Assembly: GCF_000168975.1 (NCBI RefSeq)
Contig: NZ_AAUW01000008.1
Span: 1-64,000, forward strand
Direction of reading: 5' to 3'
From: Roseibium aggregatum IAM 12614
GTDB lineage: Bacteria > Pseudomonadota > Alphaproteobacteria > Rhizobiales > Stappiaceae
Length of the DNA stretch: 64,000 nucleotides
Position numbers and translations under genes: made by a program. The notes below the pieces were generated by a model. It was not told where the DNA came from. It did no database searches and saw only the letters and a program-made list of their open reading frames with translations. Positions 18,276-25,895 of the stretch are shown here, one piece after another (position 1 is the stretch's first letter; the number at the start of each line of letters is the position of its first letter).

Positions 18276-20375
18276 ATGACCCAGCAGCCGCCCAAGAGCA
18301 CTTTTTCCGCCTGTCCGCACGATTGCCCGTCGACCTGTGCGCTCGAGGTGCATTTCTATCCGCATGGAGACGTGCGACGGCTCAACGGTGCCAAGGACAA
18401 TGATTATACCGCAGGCGTGATCTGCGCCAAGGTCGCACGCTATCCCGAACGGCTCTACCATCCAGAGCGCCTGTTGAAGCCGTTGCGGCGCACCGGCAAA
18501 AAGGGAGAGAGCTGTTTTGAGGAAATCTCCTGGGATGCGGCGCTGGACCTGATTGCCGAAAAGTTTCTGGCAGCAGAAGCTGAATTCGGCGCCGAAAGCG
18601 TCTGGCCCTATCACTACGCCGGAACGATGGGCATGGTGCAGCGGGACAGCATTCACCGGCTCCGCCACTCCAAGGGCTACTCGCGCCAGTTCGACAGTTT
18701 CTGCACCAACATGGCCTGGACGGGCTACGTTGCTGGCACCGGCAAGCTGGCAGGCCCTGATCCGCGTGAGATGGCTGTTTCCGACCAGATAGTCATCTGG
18801 GGCACCAACCCGGTTGCGACCCAGGTCAACGTGATGACCCACGCCATTGCTGCCCGCAAGAAGCGAGGCGCGCGTATCATAGTCGTCGATGTTTATGAAA
18901 CCGAGACGATGAAGCAGGCAGACCTGGGCATCATCCTGAAGCCCGGCACGGATGCCGCGCTTGCCTGCGCTGTCATGCATGTGCTGTTTCGTGATGGTTA
19001 CGCTGATCGAGACTATCTGGAAACCTACACGGACTGTCCGGCCGAGCTGGAAGCGCATCTGAAGACCAAGACACCGGAATGGGCTGCGGCGATCACGGGT
19101 CTCGACGCCTCCCGGATCGAGGAGTTGGCGCGCCTGATCGGGACAGTCAAGAAGACCTATTTCCGCCTCGGCTACGGCTTCACCCGGTCTCGCAACGGGG
19201 CCGTCGGCATGCATGCCGCCAGTTCCATTGCCGCAGTCACCGGCTGCTGGAAGGAAGAAGGCGGCGGGGCCTTCCACAACAACGGGGCTATCTACCGTCT
19301 CAACAAGGAAATGATTGAAGCCGGTTCGCTGAAGGATCCGGCTGTGCGTGCCCTCGACCAGAGCCTGGTCGGCCGCATCCTGACGGGGGACGAGGCGGCG
19401 CTGCTTGGCGGTCCTCCTGTCAAGGCAATGCTGATCCAGAACACCAACCCGGCGTCGGTGGCACCGGAACAGGATCTGGTGAAGCAGGGCTTCGCCCGCG
19501 AGGATCTCTTTACCGTTGTCCACGAACACTTCCTGACCGAAACAGCGCAGATGGCTGACATCGTGCTGCCGGCAACCCAGTTCCTGGAGCATGACGATCT
19601 CTATAAAGGGGGCGGTCACCAGTATCTGATGCTGGGGCCAAAAGCTGTCGAGCCGCCGGAAGGGCCACGCGAGAACATATTTGTTATCAATGAGATCGCC
19701 CGGCGCGTTGACTCAAAATCTCACCCCGGGTTCGATATGAGCGCGCGCGACCATATCGACTGGATGCTGCGCAACTCCAACTATGGAACGCTTGCGGATC
19801 TCGAGGCTGGAAAGTGGATCGACTTGCAGCCCGACTTCGAGACGGCGCATTATCTCAGCGGCTTTGGTCATGCCGACGGCAAGTTCCACTTCAAGGCTGA
19901 CTGGGGCCGGTCGACAGCGCCCAACAAACCGGAAGACGGAACTGTTTTTGGCCCCTGGCAGACAATGCCCGAGCTACCGGACCAATGGGACAGCATCGAA
20001 CTTGCCGACGAGCAGCATCCGTTCCGTCTGGTGACATCGCCGGCCCGCTCGTTCCTCAATTCGACGTTCAACGAGACAGACGGATCAAGGAAGAAGGAAG
20101 GCCGACCGGAAGTCTGGCTGCGTCCGGAAGAGGCGGAGCGCTTTGGCATTGAAGACGGTGCCAAAGTGAAGATGGGCAACCGGCGCGGCGTCGTCACGCT
20201 GCACGCGCGGCATGTCGCGACCGTCGCACCTGGAACCGTGATCTCGGAGGGTATCTGGCCGAATGATGCCTTCGAGGACGGCCGCGGCATCAACACGCTT
20301 ACCGGTGCCGACCCGGTGGCACCTTATGGCGGCGCGGCGTTTCACGATACGGCGGTCTGGGTGAGGTTGAGCTAA
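18276..20375 (+). CDS. Molybdopterin-dependent oxidoreductase with N-terminal 4Fe-4S cluster
   Basis: The 699-residue protein has an N-terminal cluster motif CPHDCPSTC (Cys13, 17, 21) with a fourth Cys at residue 50 (GVICAK). Molybdopterin oxidoreductase and C-terminal dinucleotide-binding domains follow (e.g. PVKAMLIQNTNPASVAPEQ and the final LHARHVATVAPGTVISEG region). No Tat or Sec signal is present, so it works in the cytoplasm. The group resembles formate-dehydrogenase/BisC-like enzymes in which one subunit carries both Mo-bis-MGD and an FeS cluster. No partner subunit gene is adjacent. The substrate is not predictable. It ends 8 bp before the stop of the convergent AT-rich HEPN gene. 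Confidence 0.88.
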   Translation: MTQQPPKSTFSACPHDCPSTCALEVHFYPHGDVRRLNGAKDNDYTAGVICAKVARYPERLYHPERLLKPLRRTGKKGESCFEEISWDAALDLIAEKFLAAEAEFGAESVWPYHYAGTMGMVQRDSIHRLRHSKGYSRQFDSFCTNMAWTGYVAGTGKLAGPDPREMAVSDQIVIWGTNPVATQVNVMTHAIAARKKRGARIIVVDVYETETMKQADLGIILKPGTDAALACAVMHVLFRDGYADRDYLETYTDCPAELEAHLKTKTPEWAAAITGLDASRIEELARLIGTVKKTYFRLGYGFTRSRNGAVGMHAASSIAAVTGCWKEEGGGAFHNNGAIYRLNKEMIEAGSLKDPAVRALDQSLVGRILTGDEAALLGGPPVKAMLIQNTNPASVAPEQDLVKQGFAREDLFTVVHEHFLTETAQMADIVLPATQFLEHDDLYKGGGHQYLMLGPKAVEPPEGPRENIFVINEIARRVDSKSHPGFDMSARDHIDWMLRNSNYGTLADLEAGKWIDLQPDFETAHYLSGFGHADGKFHFKADWGRSTAPNKPEDGTVFGPWQTMPELPDQWDSIELADEQHPFRLVTSPARSFLNSTFNETDGSRKKEGRPEVWLRPEEAERFGIEDGAKVKMGNRRGVVTLHARHVATVAPGTVISEGIWPNDAFEDGRGINTLTGADPVAPYGGAAFHDTAVWVRLS

Positions 20376-20383
20376 GTGTTATG

Positions 20384-21283
20384 CTAAATGTTCAAGTCTA
20401 GCTCTGAAATTAACGCTTTTGGTGTAAAAGACGAGTACTTTAAGATTAAATTCTCTGAAAATTCAGATGAATATCCATATTTTCTGTCACTTGAAAATCC
20501 ATAATTTGTCAGCATTGATTTAAGCCTTCTTGATCTTTCTTCTTCGTTTCTTCCCCATATACTTTGTATGATTTTCATTTTGTTTTTAGAGGTGATGTTA
20601 ACATGATTTTTAATCACTTCTCTCAAGTAAGGCTCCGGATTGAGTTGGTTCAATTGAAGTTCATCTAAAACTTCGATGTATTTATGAACCGCTCTGATAA
20701 TTGATGTAATTTCTTTCAAAGTTGGCGGATTTTCCTTTCTAAAGTCATTCACCAAGCGACTTGTGTCCATGCCTTGAAAGGTGTTTTTATACCATTGTAA
20801 GTTTTCTTCTAGAGTGTTCAAGTGTACGGTGTCTAATCTTTCTTCGCTAGTGGAGTGTACAAGTTCATTTCTCCAGAAAATCATAATATTAATAAGTGCG
20901 GTTAGGCAGATATTTGGTTGAGAATAGTATTTATCTAGACTGTTGAAACGTTTGGCTACGCTTCTTCCTGATGTGTCGATTGACTTCTTTGGGGTTTCAC
21001 ATTGAATTAGGGCGGGTTCTCTGCGTGACCAGATTATGTACGCGTCAAGAGAGTCGGTTGCTCGCACCAAGGCCATTTCTAAAGTCATTATTCGGCTTCT
21101 TGCCGCGGAAGTAGCTGCGTCTTTTGGAGCCCAAGTTGTTCTAAGGTGTTCCGGGCACTCGGTGATGAGTTTATTTTCAACCGCGTCCAAACCAACTAAA
21201 ATTGTAATTATGAGATGGTTAGCTTGACCGAGAAGTTGCTTGAAGCGACTTCTTGCGGGAGTTTGATTAAGATATAAATTCAT
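20384..21283 (-). CDS. HEPN-motif protein (putative ribonuclease) of the tRNA-like-RNA module
   Basis: The 299-residue protein is mostly helical and contains the motif RNELVH (Arg138-x4-His143) inside a helix-rich stretch (LTALINIMIFWRNELVHST). This R-x4-H pattern is the catalytic signature of HEPN ribonucleases such as anticodon nucleases. Upstream helices around residues 60-90 (SRIMTLEMALVRATDSLDA) fit the paired-helix HEPN layout. The C-terminal half is Lys/Asn-rich with no recognised domain. Base composition is strikingly AT-rich: 28% GC in the line at 20461, against 72% at 20281. Start choice: the ATG at 21283 overlaps the stop of a GTG leader frame as ATGA. An ATG at 21304 lies within the 3' end of the tRNA-like RNA, and one at 21406 lies upstream of the predicted transcription start. 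RNase activity is inferred from one motif. Confidence 0.72.
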   Translation of the reverse strand: MNLYLNQTPARSRFKQLLGQANHLIITILVGLDAVENKLITECPEHLRTTWAPKDAATSAARSRIMTLEMALVRATDSLDAYIIWSRREPALIQCETPKKSIDTSGRSVAKRFNSLDKYYSQPNICLTALINIMIFWRNELVHSTSEERLDTVHLNTLEENLQWYKNTFQGMDTSRLVNDFRKENPPTLKEITSIIRAVHKYIEVLDELQLNQLNPEPYLREVIKNHVNITSKNKMKIIQSIWGRNEEERSRRLKSMLTNYGFSSDRKYGYSSEFSENLILKYSSFTPKALISELDLNI

Positions 21284-21296
21284 TTCAGCAATTTCT

Positions 21297-21402
21297 TGGT
21301 GCATCGGACACGATTTGAACGCGTATCTATCACTTTTATAGAACCCTCCTCGGTGAGAGGGTTCACTGAAGGTGATCGCTTTACCAATTAAGCTACCGAT
21401 GC
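21297..21402 (-). ncRNA. tRNA-like RNA with a 38-nt anticodon loop holding a hairpin
   Basis: Read on the minus strand, the 106 nt fold as a canonical tRNA. Acceptor GCATCGG/CCGATGC is 7 bp and perfect, then T8 A9. The D arm is GCTT/AAGC with loop AATTGGTA, then G26. The anticodon stem ATCAC/GTGAT is 5 bp and perfect, and the variable region is AGAT. The T arm is ACGCG/CGTGT (one G-T) with loop TTCAAAT, followed by discriminator A and an encoded CCA. Only the anticodon loop is abnormal: nucleotides 32-69, 38 nt instead of 7, with an internal perfect 8-bp hairpin GAACCCTC-TCACCGAG-GAGGGTTC. An anticodon cannot be assigned; TCA would result if the insert follows position 36. It is the 5' part of the transcript of the HEPN gene. 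Whether it is spliced, charged, cleaved or acts as a decoy or antitoxin is unknown. Confidence 0.8.
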
Positions 21403-21409
21403 TCATCCT

Positions 21410-21438
21410 ATTTTATTTAGAGGCTTGCGTTCGGTCAA
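21410..21438 (-). promoter_or_regulatory. Sigma-70-type promoter of the tRNA-like RNA / HEPN unit
   Basis: On the minus strand TTGACC (21433-21438) and TAAAAT (21410-21415) are separated by exactly 17 bp. The expected start of transcription, 7-8 nt downstream, is 21402-21403, the first base of the tRNA-like structure. This also rules out the ATG at 21404-21406 as a translated start. Confidence 0.72.
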
Positions 21439-21470
21439 TATTTCTCCCCAAAGATTTAATTTTTCTGAAG

Positions 21471-21505
21471 AAAAAGGCGGTGCATCCCCGTCCGATGTCA
21501 CCGCC
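21471..21505 (-). terminator. Rho-independent terminator of the DUF983 gene
   Basis: On the minus strand GGCGGTG/CACCGCC (7 bp) encloses a second 4-bp stem CATC/GATG and is followed by TTTTTC. It isolates the downstream tRNA-like/HEPN unit from DUF983 read-through. Confidence 0.88.
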
Positions 21506-21551
21506 TGCCTCGGAAAAACCAGATCCTTGCCCGGCTTGGGGCTTCCGGATG

Positions 21552-21959
21552 TCAGACCTGGCTTTCCGGGGATTGGGAAACGGGCGTGGCAAGCTTGCCT
21601 TCTTCCGCCTTGTAGAAATACTGGCTGGAGACCAGCCATCCCTTGAGTGGCCTCAACAACGGGATGCAGGTCACGAGGATCAGCGGCAGGGTCGTCACCA
21701 GATGCACCCAGTAGGGGGCAGTGAAGGCGATTTCGAGCCAGATCGCAAAGGCGACCGCTGGAATGCAGCCAAAGCAGATGACGAAAAACGCGGGCCCGTC
21801 CGCAGGGTCGGCAAAGCTGTAATCAAGCCCGCAATGGTCGCATTGCGGTTTCAGCTTCAGGAAGCCGTCGAAGATCGAACCTTCACCGCAACGCGGGCAG
21901 CGGCCCTTGATGCCGGTGCGGATCGGCGGAATTTTCGGCCAGCTTTGTTGAGTGGTCAT
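21552..21959 (-). CDS. DUF983 family protein
   Basis: The 135-residue protein has a zinc-ribbon-like N-terminus (CPRCGEGSIFDG and CDHCGLDYSF, two CxxC pairs) and two membrane helices (about residues 60-80 and 85-108). This is the DUF983 family, common in alphaproteobacteria and often near cytochrome oxidase assembly genes; no such genes are adjacent here. The role is unknown. An AGGAAAAGG site precedes the ATG at 21959, whereas the open frame upstream of it is not conserved in character. A terminator follows. Confidence 0.85.
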   Translation of the reverse strand: MTTQQSWPKIPPIRTGIKGRCPRCGEGSIFDGFLKLKPQCDHCGLDYSFADPADGPAFFVICFGCIPAVAFAIWLEIAFTAPYWVHLVTTLPLILVTCIPLLRPLKGWLVSSQYFYKAEEGKLATPVSQSPESQV

Positions 21960-22130
21960 GGAACACCTTTTCCTGCGAGAGGTCTTCCGGTAAGTGCCGG
22001 AGACGTTTATCCAGTCAATTAGAGAATGATTGGATTTATTTGCAGTCAAAGATAAAGCAATTTGCCGACATGGCAAGTCACTCGCCTGCGGCAGATTGGC
22101 CGGGGGCGTACGCAGTCATTTTGGTTTCAC

Positions 22131-23540
22131 TCAGAAGTAGGTGGAGGTTTTGTCCGGCGTTGAGGCCAGCGCTTCGGAAATGACCCTCAGCGCGCTGTCG
22201 ATCTGTGCACGGTCATGTGGCCCGCCGAGACACAGCCGCACGGCTTCGTCGGCTTTGCCGTTGATTGTAAATGCATCGCTTTCGACAACGCCAACCGGCT
22301 GGTTTCGCATCTGGCTGACGAAGGCCGGGCGGGACCAGCCATGCGGCAAGGAAAGCCAGAGGTGAAAGCCGTCCGGGTCGGCCTCGAACTTCAGGCCTTT
22401 CAGATGGCGTGCAGCCAGTTCCTGCCGGGCCGCGCTTTCGCTGCGAATGTGCCGAAGCAGGGCCTTGGCGGTGCCGTCTTCGATCCACCGCGTGGCGAGG
22501 GCTGTGTTGAGAGGTGAAATCATGATGCATGACGTGCGTTGCGAGCGGCTGAACTGCCAGGCCGCGCTCCGGTCAGGTGCAAGGACATGGGCCAGCCGCA
22601 GGCCAGCTCCAACGCTTTTGGAAAGAGAGCCGATATACCAGGTCACGTCCGGAGCGAGGGCGGCAATCGGCGGCATTTCCTTGCGGCTGAGCTGGCCGTA
22701 GGGGTCGTCCTCCAGGATTGGGACAACGTGGCGCTGCGCGACGGCTGCAAGGTCGCGGCGCCGCCGCTCCGTAAGAGTTCGGGTGGTGGGATTGTGAAGG
22801 GTCGGGTTGAGATAAAGCGCTTTCAAACGCCCATCGAGACAGGCGTCCTGAAAGGCGGCAGGGTCGATGCCTTCATCATCGCTCGGCAATCCGCGCAATT
22901 CCAGGCGAAGTTGCCCGCAGATGGAGCGGATCCCGGGATAGGTGACGGCTTCACAGGCGATCCTGTCGCCCGGTTCGCAGAGCGTTGCAAGAATATTGGC
23001 AAGGGCAGCCTGAGCGCCCGGAGCATACAGGATATCTTCCGGAGCGGGCTTGAGGCCAACACCGGCAAGCCATTGCGCTGCCGCCTGCGGATCCGGGTCT
23101 TTCTCGGCAATTGTCTGGTAGCGCAACAGCGGGATGAGATCGGCTGACAGCGCGGTAACGCCTTCTCGCATGCGTGCGATCAGGTTCGGATCGCTGACTT
23201 CCGGGGGCAGGTTCATTGAAAAATCGGGTGCTGACAGGCGTCTGGCGTCACGTGCCGCAAGGCCACCGCCCAGCTTGGCGCCGTTGAGATGCCTGTCCGG
23301 ACTGGTAACGAAAGTACCGCTGCCGACCATGGAGGAAATCACACCGCGCCGCCGCGCCTCGGTATAGCCGCGGGCAACGGTCGTGAAATCGAGCCCCAGC
23401 CGGGCCGCCAACTGGCGTTGCGCGGGCAACCTGTCTCCAGGGGAAAGGCGTCCGGCGCGGATATCCGCTTCTATGGCGTCAGCGATCGCGGCATAGCGCG
23501 GGGCATTGCTGGCGGAAAGATCCGGGCACCATTCGGTCAT
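22131..23540 (-). CDS. MocR-type GntR regulator with aminotransferase-like PLP domain
   Basis: The 469-residue fusion has an N-terminal GntR winged helix (IEADIRAGRLSPGDRLPAQRQLAARLGLDFTTVARGY, about residues 20-75). A fold-type I aminotransferase domain follows, with IGSLSKSVGAGLRLAHV as the PLP-lysine region. MocR proteins use PLP or a PLP-amine adduct as effector rather than as catalysts, commonly for genes of PLP, GABA, taurine or ectoine metabolism. No obvious target is adjacent: the nearest gene upstream on the same strand is a BNR-repeat protein. The ATG at 23540 begins MTEWCPDLS. Three TGACTG half-sites upstream suggest autoregulation. Confidence 0.88.
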   Translation of the reverse strand: MTEWCPDLSASNAPRYAAIADAIEADIRAGRLSPGDRLPAQRQLAARLGLDFTTVARGYTEARRRGVISSMVGSGTFVTSPDRHLNGAKLGGGLAARDARRLSAPDFSMNLPPEVSDPNLIARMREGVTALSADLIPLLRYQTIAEKDPDPQAAAQWLAGVGLKPAPEDILYAPGAQAALANILATLCEPGDRIACEAVTYPGIRSICGQLRLELRGLPSDDEGIDPAAFQDACLDGRLKALYLNPTLHNPTTRTLTERRRRDLAAVAQRHVVPILEDDPYGQLSRKEMPPIAALAPDVTWYIGSLSKSVGAGLRLAHVLAPDRSAAWQFSRSQRTSCIMISPLNTALATRWIEDGTAKALLRHIRSESAARQELAARHLKGLKFEADPDGFHLWLSLPHGWSRPAFVSQMRNQPVGVVESDAFTINGKADEAVRLCLGGPHDRAQIDSALRVISEALASTPDKTSTYF

Positions 23541-23559
23541 GACGAATTGTCTTTCAAAT

Positions 23560-23609
23560 TGACTGGATAATGACTGTATACAGATGAGGGGGCTGATTGT
23601 CATCAGTCA
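23560..23609 (-). promoter_or_regulatory. Candidate MocR operator: repeated TGACTG half-sites and a GTATAC palindrome
   Basis: TGACTG occurs at 23560-23565 and 23571-23576 as a direct repeat with 11-bp spacing. It occurs again inverted as CAGTCA at 23604-23609. A perfect palindrome CTGTATACAG lies at 23574-23583. All lie 20-70 bp upstream of the MocR start, where an autoregulatory operator would be expected. Confidence 0.45.
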
Positions 23610-23763
23610 TTCGCACAAAGTGCGTCGACCTGCGGGGGCTTGCGCAAGACTGGCGATAGACGCACCGCAGTATGCCCGCGAACACTGGAGGCTCCGGGGA
23701 AGGCTAGTGTTTTTCGCGCGTCATGCCGCCCTTTGGAACAAAGCGCCATGAAGATCCGATTGG

Positions 23764-24921
23764 TCAGCCGCGGTCGAGCACTTCCACTGCCAGAACCGTT
23801 GGCAGGTGGCGGGCGATTTCCTGCCAGGTTTCGCCTTCGTCCAGACTGGCGAAAACCGAGCCGGAGTTTGTGCCGAAGTAAAGCCCGGCAGGGTCCCGTC
23901 TGTCGCCACCCATCGCCTGACGCAGAACCGTGAAGAAGCAGGCTTCCTGAGGCAGGCCGCTGCGTTTGTCCCGCCAGGTTCTGCCGCCGTCTTCTGATTT
24001 CCAGACGGCTGCTGCCGCGCCTGGCGGAAACCGGCCTTCGGTGTCGCCATTCAGCGGCAATGTCCAGAGCGTGTCCGGATCACGCGGGTGAACCCGGATC
24101 GGAAAGCCGAAAGTGGAGGGAAGGCCGTCGGTGATATTGTCCCAGTTGAGCCCGCCGTCTGCGGAGCGCCAGACGCCGTGGTGGTTCTGCTGATAGAGCA
24201 GGTCGCCGGTGCCTGGCGCGCGCATCATGTTGTGAACGCAATGGCCCGTTTCGCCGTCACGTGGGGAGGCGGGGTGGTCGTGTCCTTCACAGGCGGCGGC
24301 GTTGGACAACCGGTTGCGCCGCTCCCAGGTGACGCCGCCGTCCTCGCTTGCAAAAACGCCCGCGGCGGAAATGCCGATCCAGAGTTTGTTCGCATTGTCC
24401 GGATCGGAAACGATCGTGTGCAGCACCAGGCCGGCTGCACCCGGGTTCCAGCTGTCTGCGGACGGGTGATTGGCAAGGCCTTCCAGATGCGTGAAGCTTT
24501 TGCCGCCATCGCGGCTGGCGAGAAACCGTGCCGGTTTGGTGCCGGCGTAGAGCGTGCCGTGAGCATAGCCAAGCGACCAGACCTGCGAGAAGTCTTCACC
24601 GAAAGGCAGCTCCTGCGGCGTCCAGTTGAGAAACTTGGCCGTTTCAGGATCGTTGGCTGCCCAATCGTCGATCGTGCCCTTGGTCAGCCGGGTGACTTCC
24701 CAGGTCTTGCCGCCGTCGACCGAGCGCCAGACGCCGGCACCGGACCATTCGCCGCCGCCACCGGCCCAGATCGTGCCGCTGTCCGCGTCGCCGACCACAT
24801 GATTGATCGGCCATCCATCGCAGAACGGACCACTCACGGTCCAGCCTTCCCGGTTATCTCCACCGTCCAGCAGAAATGCACCCTTGGTGGTCCCGACAAG
24901 TATAGTCACACCCGAAGTCAT
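23764..24921 (-). CDS. BNR/sialidase-like repeat protein (exo-alpha-sialidase fold)
   Basis: The 385-residue protein has several Asp-box-like repeats of the type S-x-D-x-G-x-T-W: SVDGGKTWE, ASRDGGKSF, ASEDGGVTWE, SADGGLNWD, SEDGGRTWR and SLDEGETWQ. These mark a multi-bladed beta-propeller as in sialidases and photosystem assembly factor Ycf48. No signal peptide is visible (it starts MTSGVTILVGTTKGAFLLDGG), so it is probably cytoplasmic. Many such proteins in actinobacteria and alphaproteobacteria are called glycosyl hydrolases without proof. A strong GAGGAGG site precedes the ATG. The catalytic residues of true sialidases are not evident. Confidence 0.78.
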   Translation of the reverse strand: MTSGVTILVGTTKGAFLLDGGDNREGWTVSGPFCDGWPINHVVGDADSGTIWAGGGGEWSGAGVWRSVDGGKTWEVTRLTKGTIDDWAANDPETAKFLNWTPQELPFGEDFSQVWSLGYAHGTLYAGTKPARFLASRDGGKSFTHLEGLANHPSADSWNPGAAGLVLHTIVSDPDNANKLWIGISAAGVFASEDGGVTWERRNRLSNAAACEGHDHPASPRDGETGHCVHNMMRAPGTGDLLYQQNHHGVWRSADGGLNWDNITDGLPSTFGFPIRVHPRDPDTLWTLPLNGDTEGRFPPGAAAAVWKSEDGGRTWRDKRSGLPQEACFFTVLRQAMGGDRRDPAGLYFGTNSGSVFASLDEGETWQEIARHLPTVLAVEVLDRG

Positions 24922-25156
24922 GGCTTGCCTCCTCGAAAGAGACGCTGAGATTAACACGAGTTCGGTTGGGAGTAGATGGGGTCCTTTGCTCCTATTGCGA
25001 GTGGTTGGGGCTGGATCTGCCAGTCTCAAAGGCAACTGGTTCTCTCGCTCTCGTATAACTGGATCTTTTCGCAATACCAGTGACGCGCTAGACAGATGGA
25101 ACCTGCCGGTAGCAAACTACCGGTCCCTGCAAGTCGTGCCTTTTCCGGAGTTGACC

Positions 25157-25855
25157 ATGCCTGAAGACCTGAGCCGCTGGACAGCGCGTCCCCGGCCGGA
25201 GCACACGCCGATAGACGGCCGTTACGTTACCCTCGAGCCGCTTGATCCGGAGCGTCACACGTCTGGTCTTTTCGAGGCTTCCAACGTGCCGGACGGAGAT
25301 GAGAAATTCCGGTGGCTGCCTGAATATCCCCCCGAGACGGAAGAAAGCTTTCGTCCCTGGGTGGAAACGGCAGCGGCCAGCAAGGACCCGCTTTTCTTTG
25401 CCGTCATTGACAGGGACACCGGCAAGGTCGCGGGCCGTCAGACGCTCATGCGGATCGATGCGGCCAATGGCGTCATCGAAATCGGCAATATCTATTGGGG
25501 ACCGCTGATGTCGCGCCGGCGCGGAGCAACGGAAGCGCTTTACCTGTTCATGAAATATGTCTTCGACGATCTCGGCTATCGCCGTTTCGAATGGAAGTGC
25601 AACAACGAGAATCTGCCGTCCAAACAAGCCGCCCTGCGGTTCGGTTTCACTGAGGAGGGCGTCTTCCGGCAACACCTCGTCGTCAAGGGGCTCAATCGCG
25701 ACACCGCATGGTTGTCGGTCATCGACAAGGAATGGCCGGCGTTGAAAAAGGGCTACGAGGCCTGGCTGGCGCCGGAGAATTTCGGGCCGTCCGGAGAGCA
25801 GAAACGCAAGCTCGGCGAGTGTCTTGCGCAAGCGGCGGCAAGCCGTCAATCATGA
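25157..25855 (+). CDS. GNAT-family N-acetyltransferase (RimJ/RimL-like)
   Basis: The 232-residue protein has the GNAT fold signature of the RimJ/RimL type: YVTLEPLDPERH near the start, VAGRQTLMRID and IEIGNIYWGPLM in the middle, and RRFEWKCNNENLPSKQAALRFGFTEEGVFRQH at the acetyl-CoA end. Members acetylate ribosomal protein N-termini, amino acids or small amines; the acceptor is unknown. A GGAG site lies 7 bp before the ATG at 25157, which also begins the family-like N-terminus. The next gene follows 40 bp downstream on the same strand, so the two may be cotranscribed. Confidence 0.85.
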   Translation: MPEDLSRWTARPRPEHTPIDGRYVTLEPLDPERHTSGLFEASNVPDGDEKFRWLPEYPPETEESFRPWVETAAASKDPLFFAVIDRDTGKVAGRQTLMRIDAANGVIEIGNIYWGPLMSRRRGATEALYLFMKYVFDDLGYRRFEWKCNNENLPSKQAALRFGFTEEGVFRQHLVVKGLNRDTAWLSVIDKEWPALKKGYEAWLAPENFGPSGEQKRKLGECLAQAAASRQS

Positions 25856-25895
25856 GTGCACGGCGTTCGCCGGATTCGCTTCACGAGACCTTTCG

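Noticed and set aside
17169-19619. 816-codon minus-strand open frame
   Set aside because: It is antisense to the YHYH gene, EF-hand gene and oxidoreductase; the translation is low-quality with no recognisable domain, as expected for the shadow of GC-rich genes.
21297-21402. Class II tRNA (Leu/Ser/Tyr/Sec) with a long variable arm
   Set aside because: That fold needs an anticodon stem with an A-A mismatch, C33 and a 19-nt unpaired segment, whereas placing the extra bases in the anticodon loop gives perfect stems everywhere.
21297-21402. Group I intron in a tRNA anticodon loop
   Set aside because: Only about 31 extra nucleotides are present, far below the size of any self-splicing intron.
21283-21406. 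N-terminal extension of the HEPN protein starting at the ATG at 21406
   Set aside because: The frame is open, but it is the sequence of the tRNA-like RNA, and the predicted transcription start lies at or after this ATG. Sequence conservation there is explained by RNA structure.
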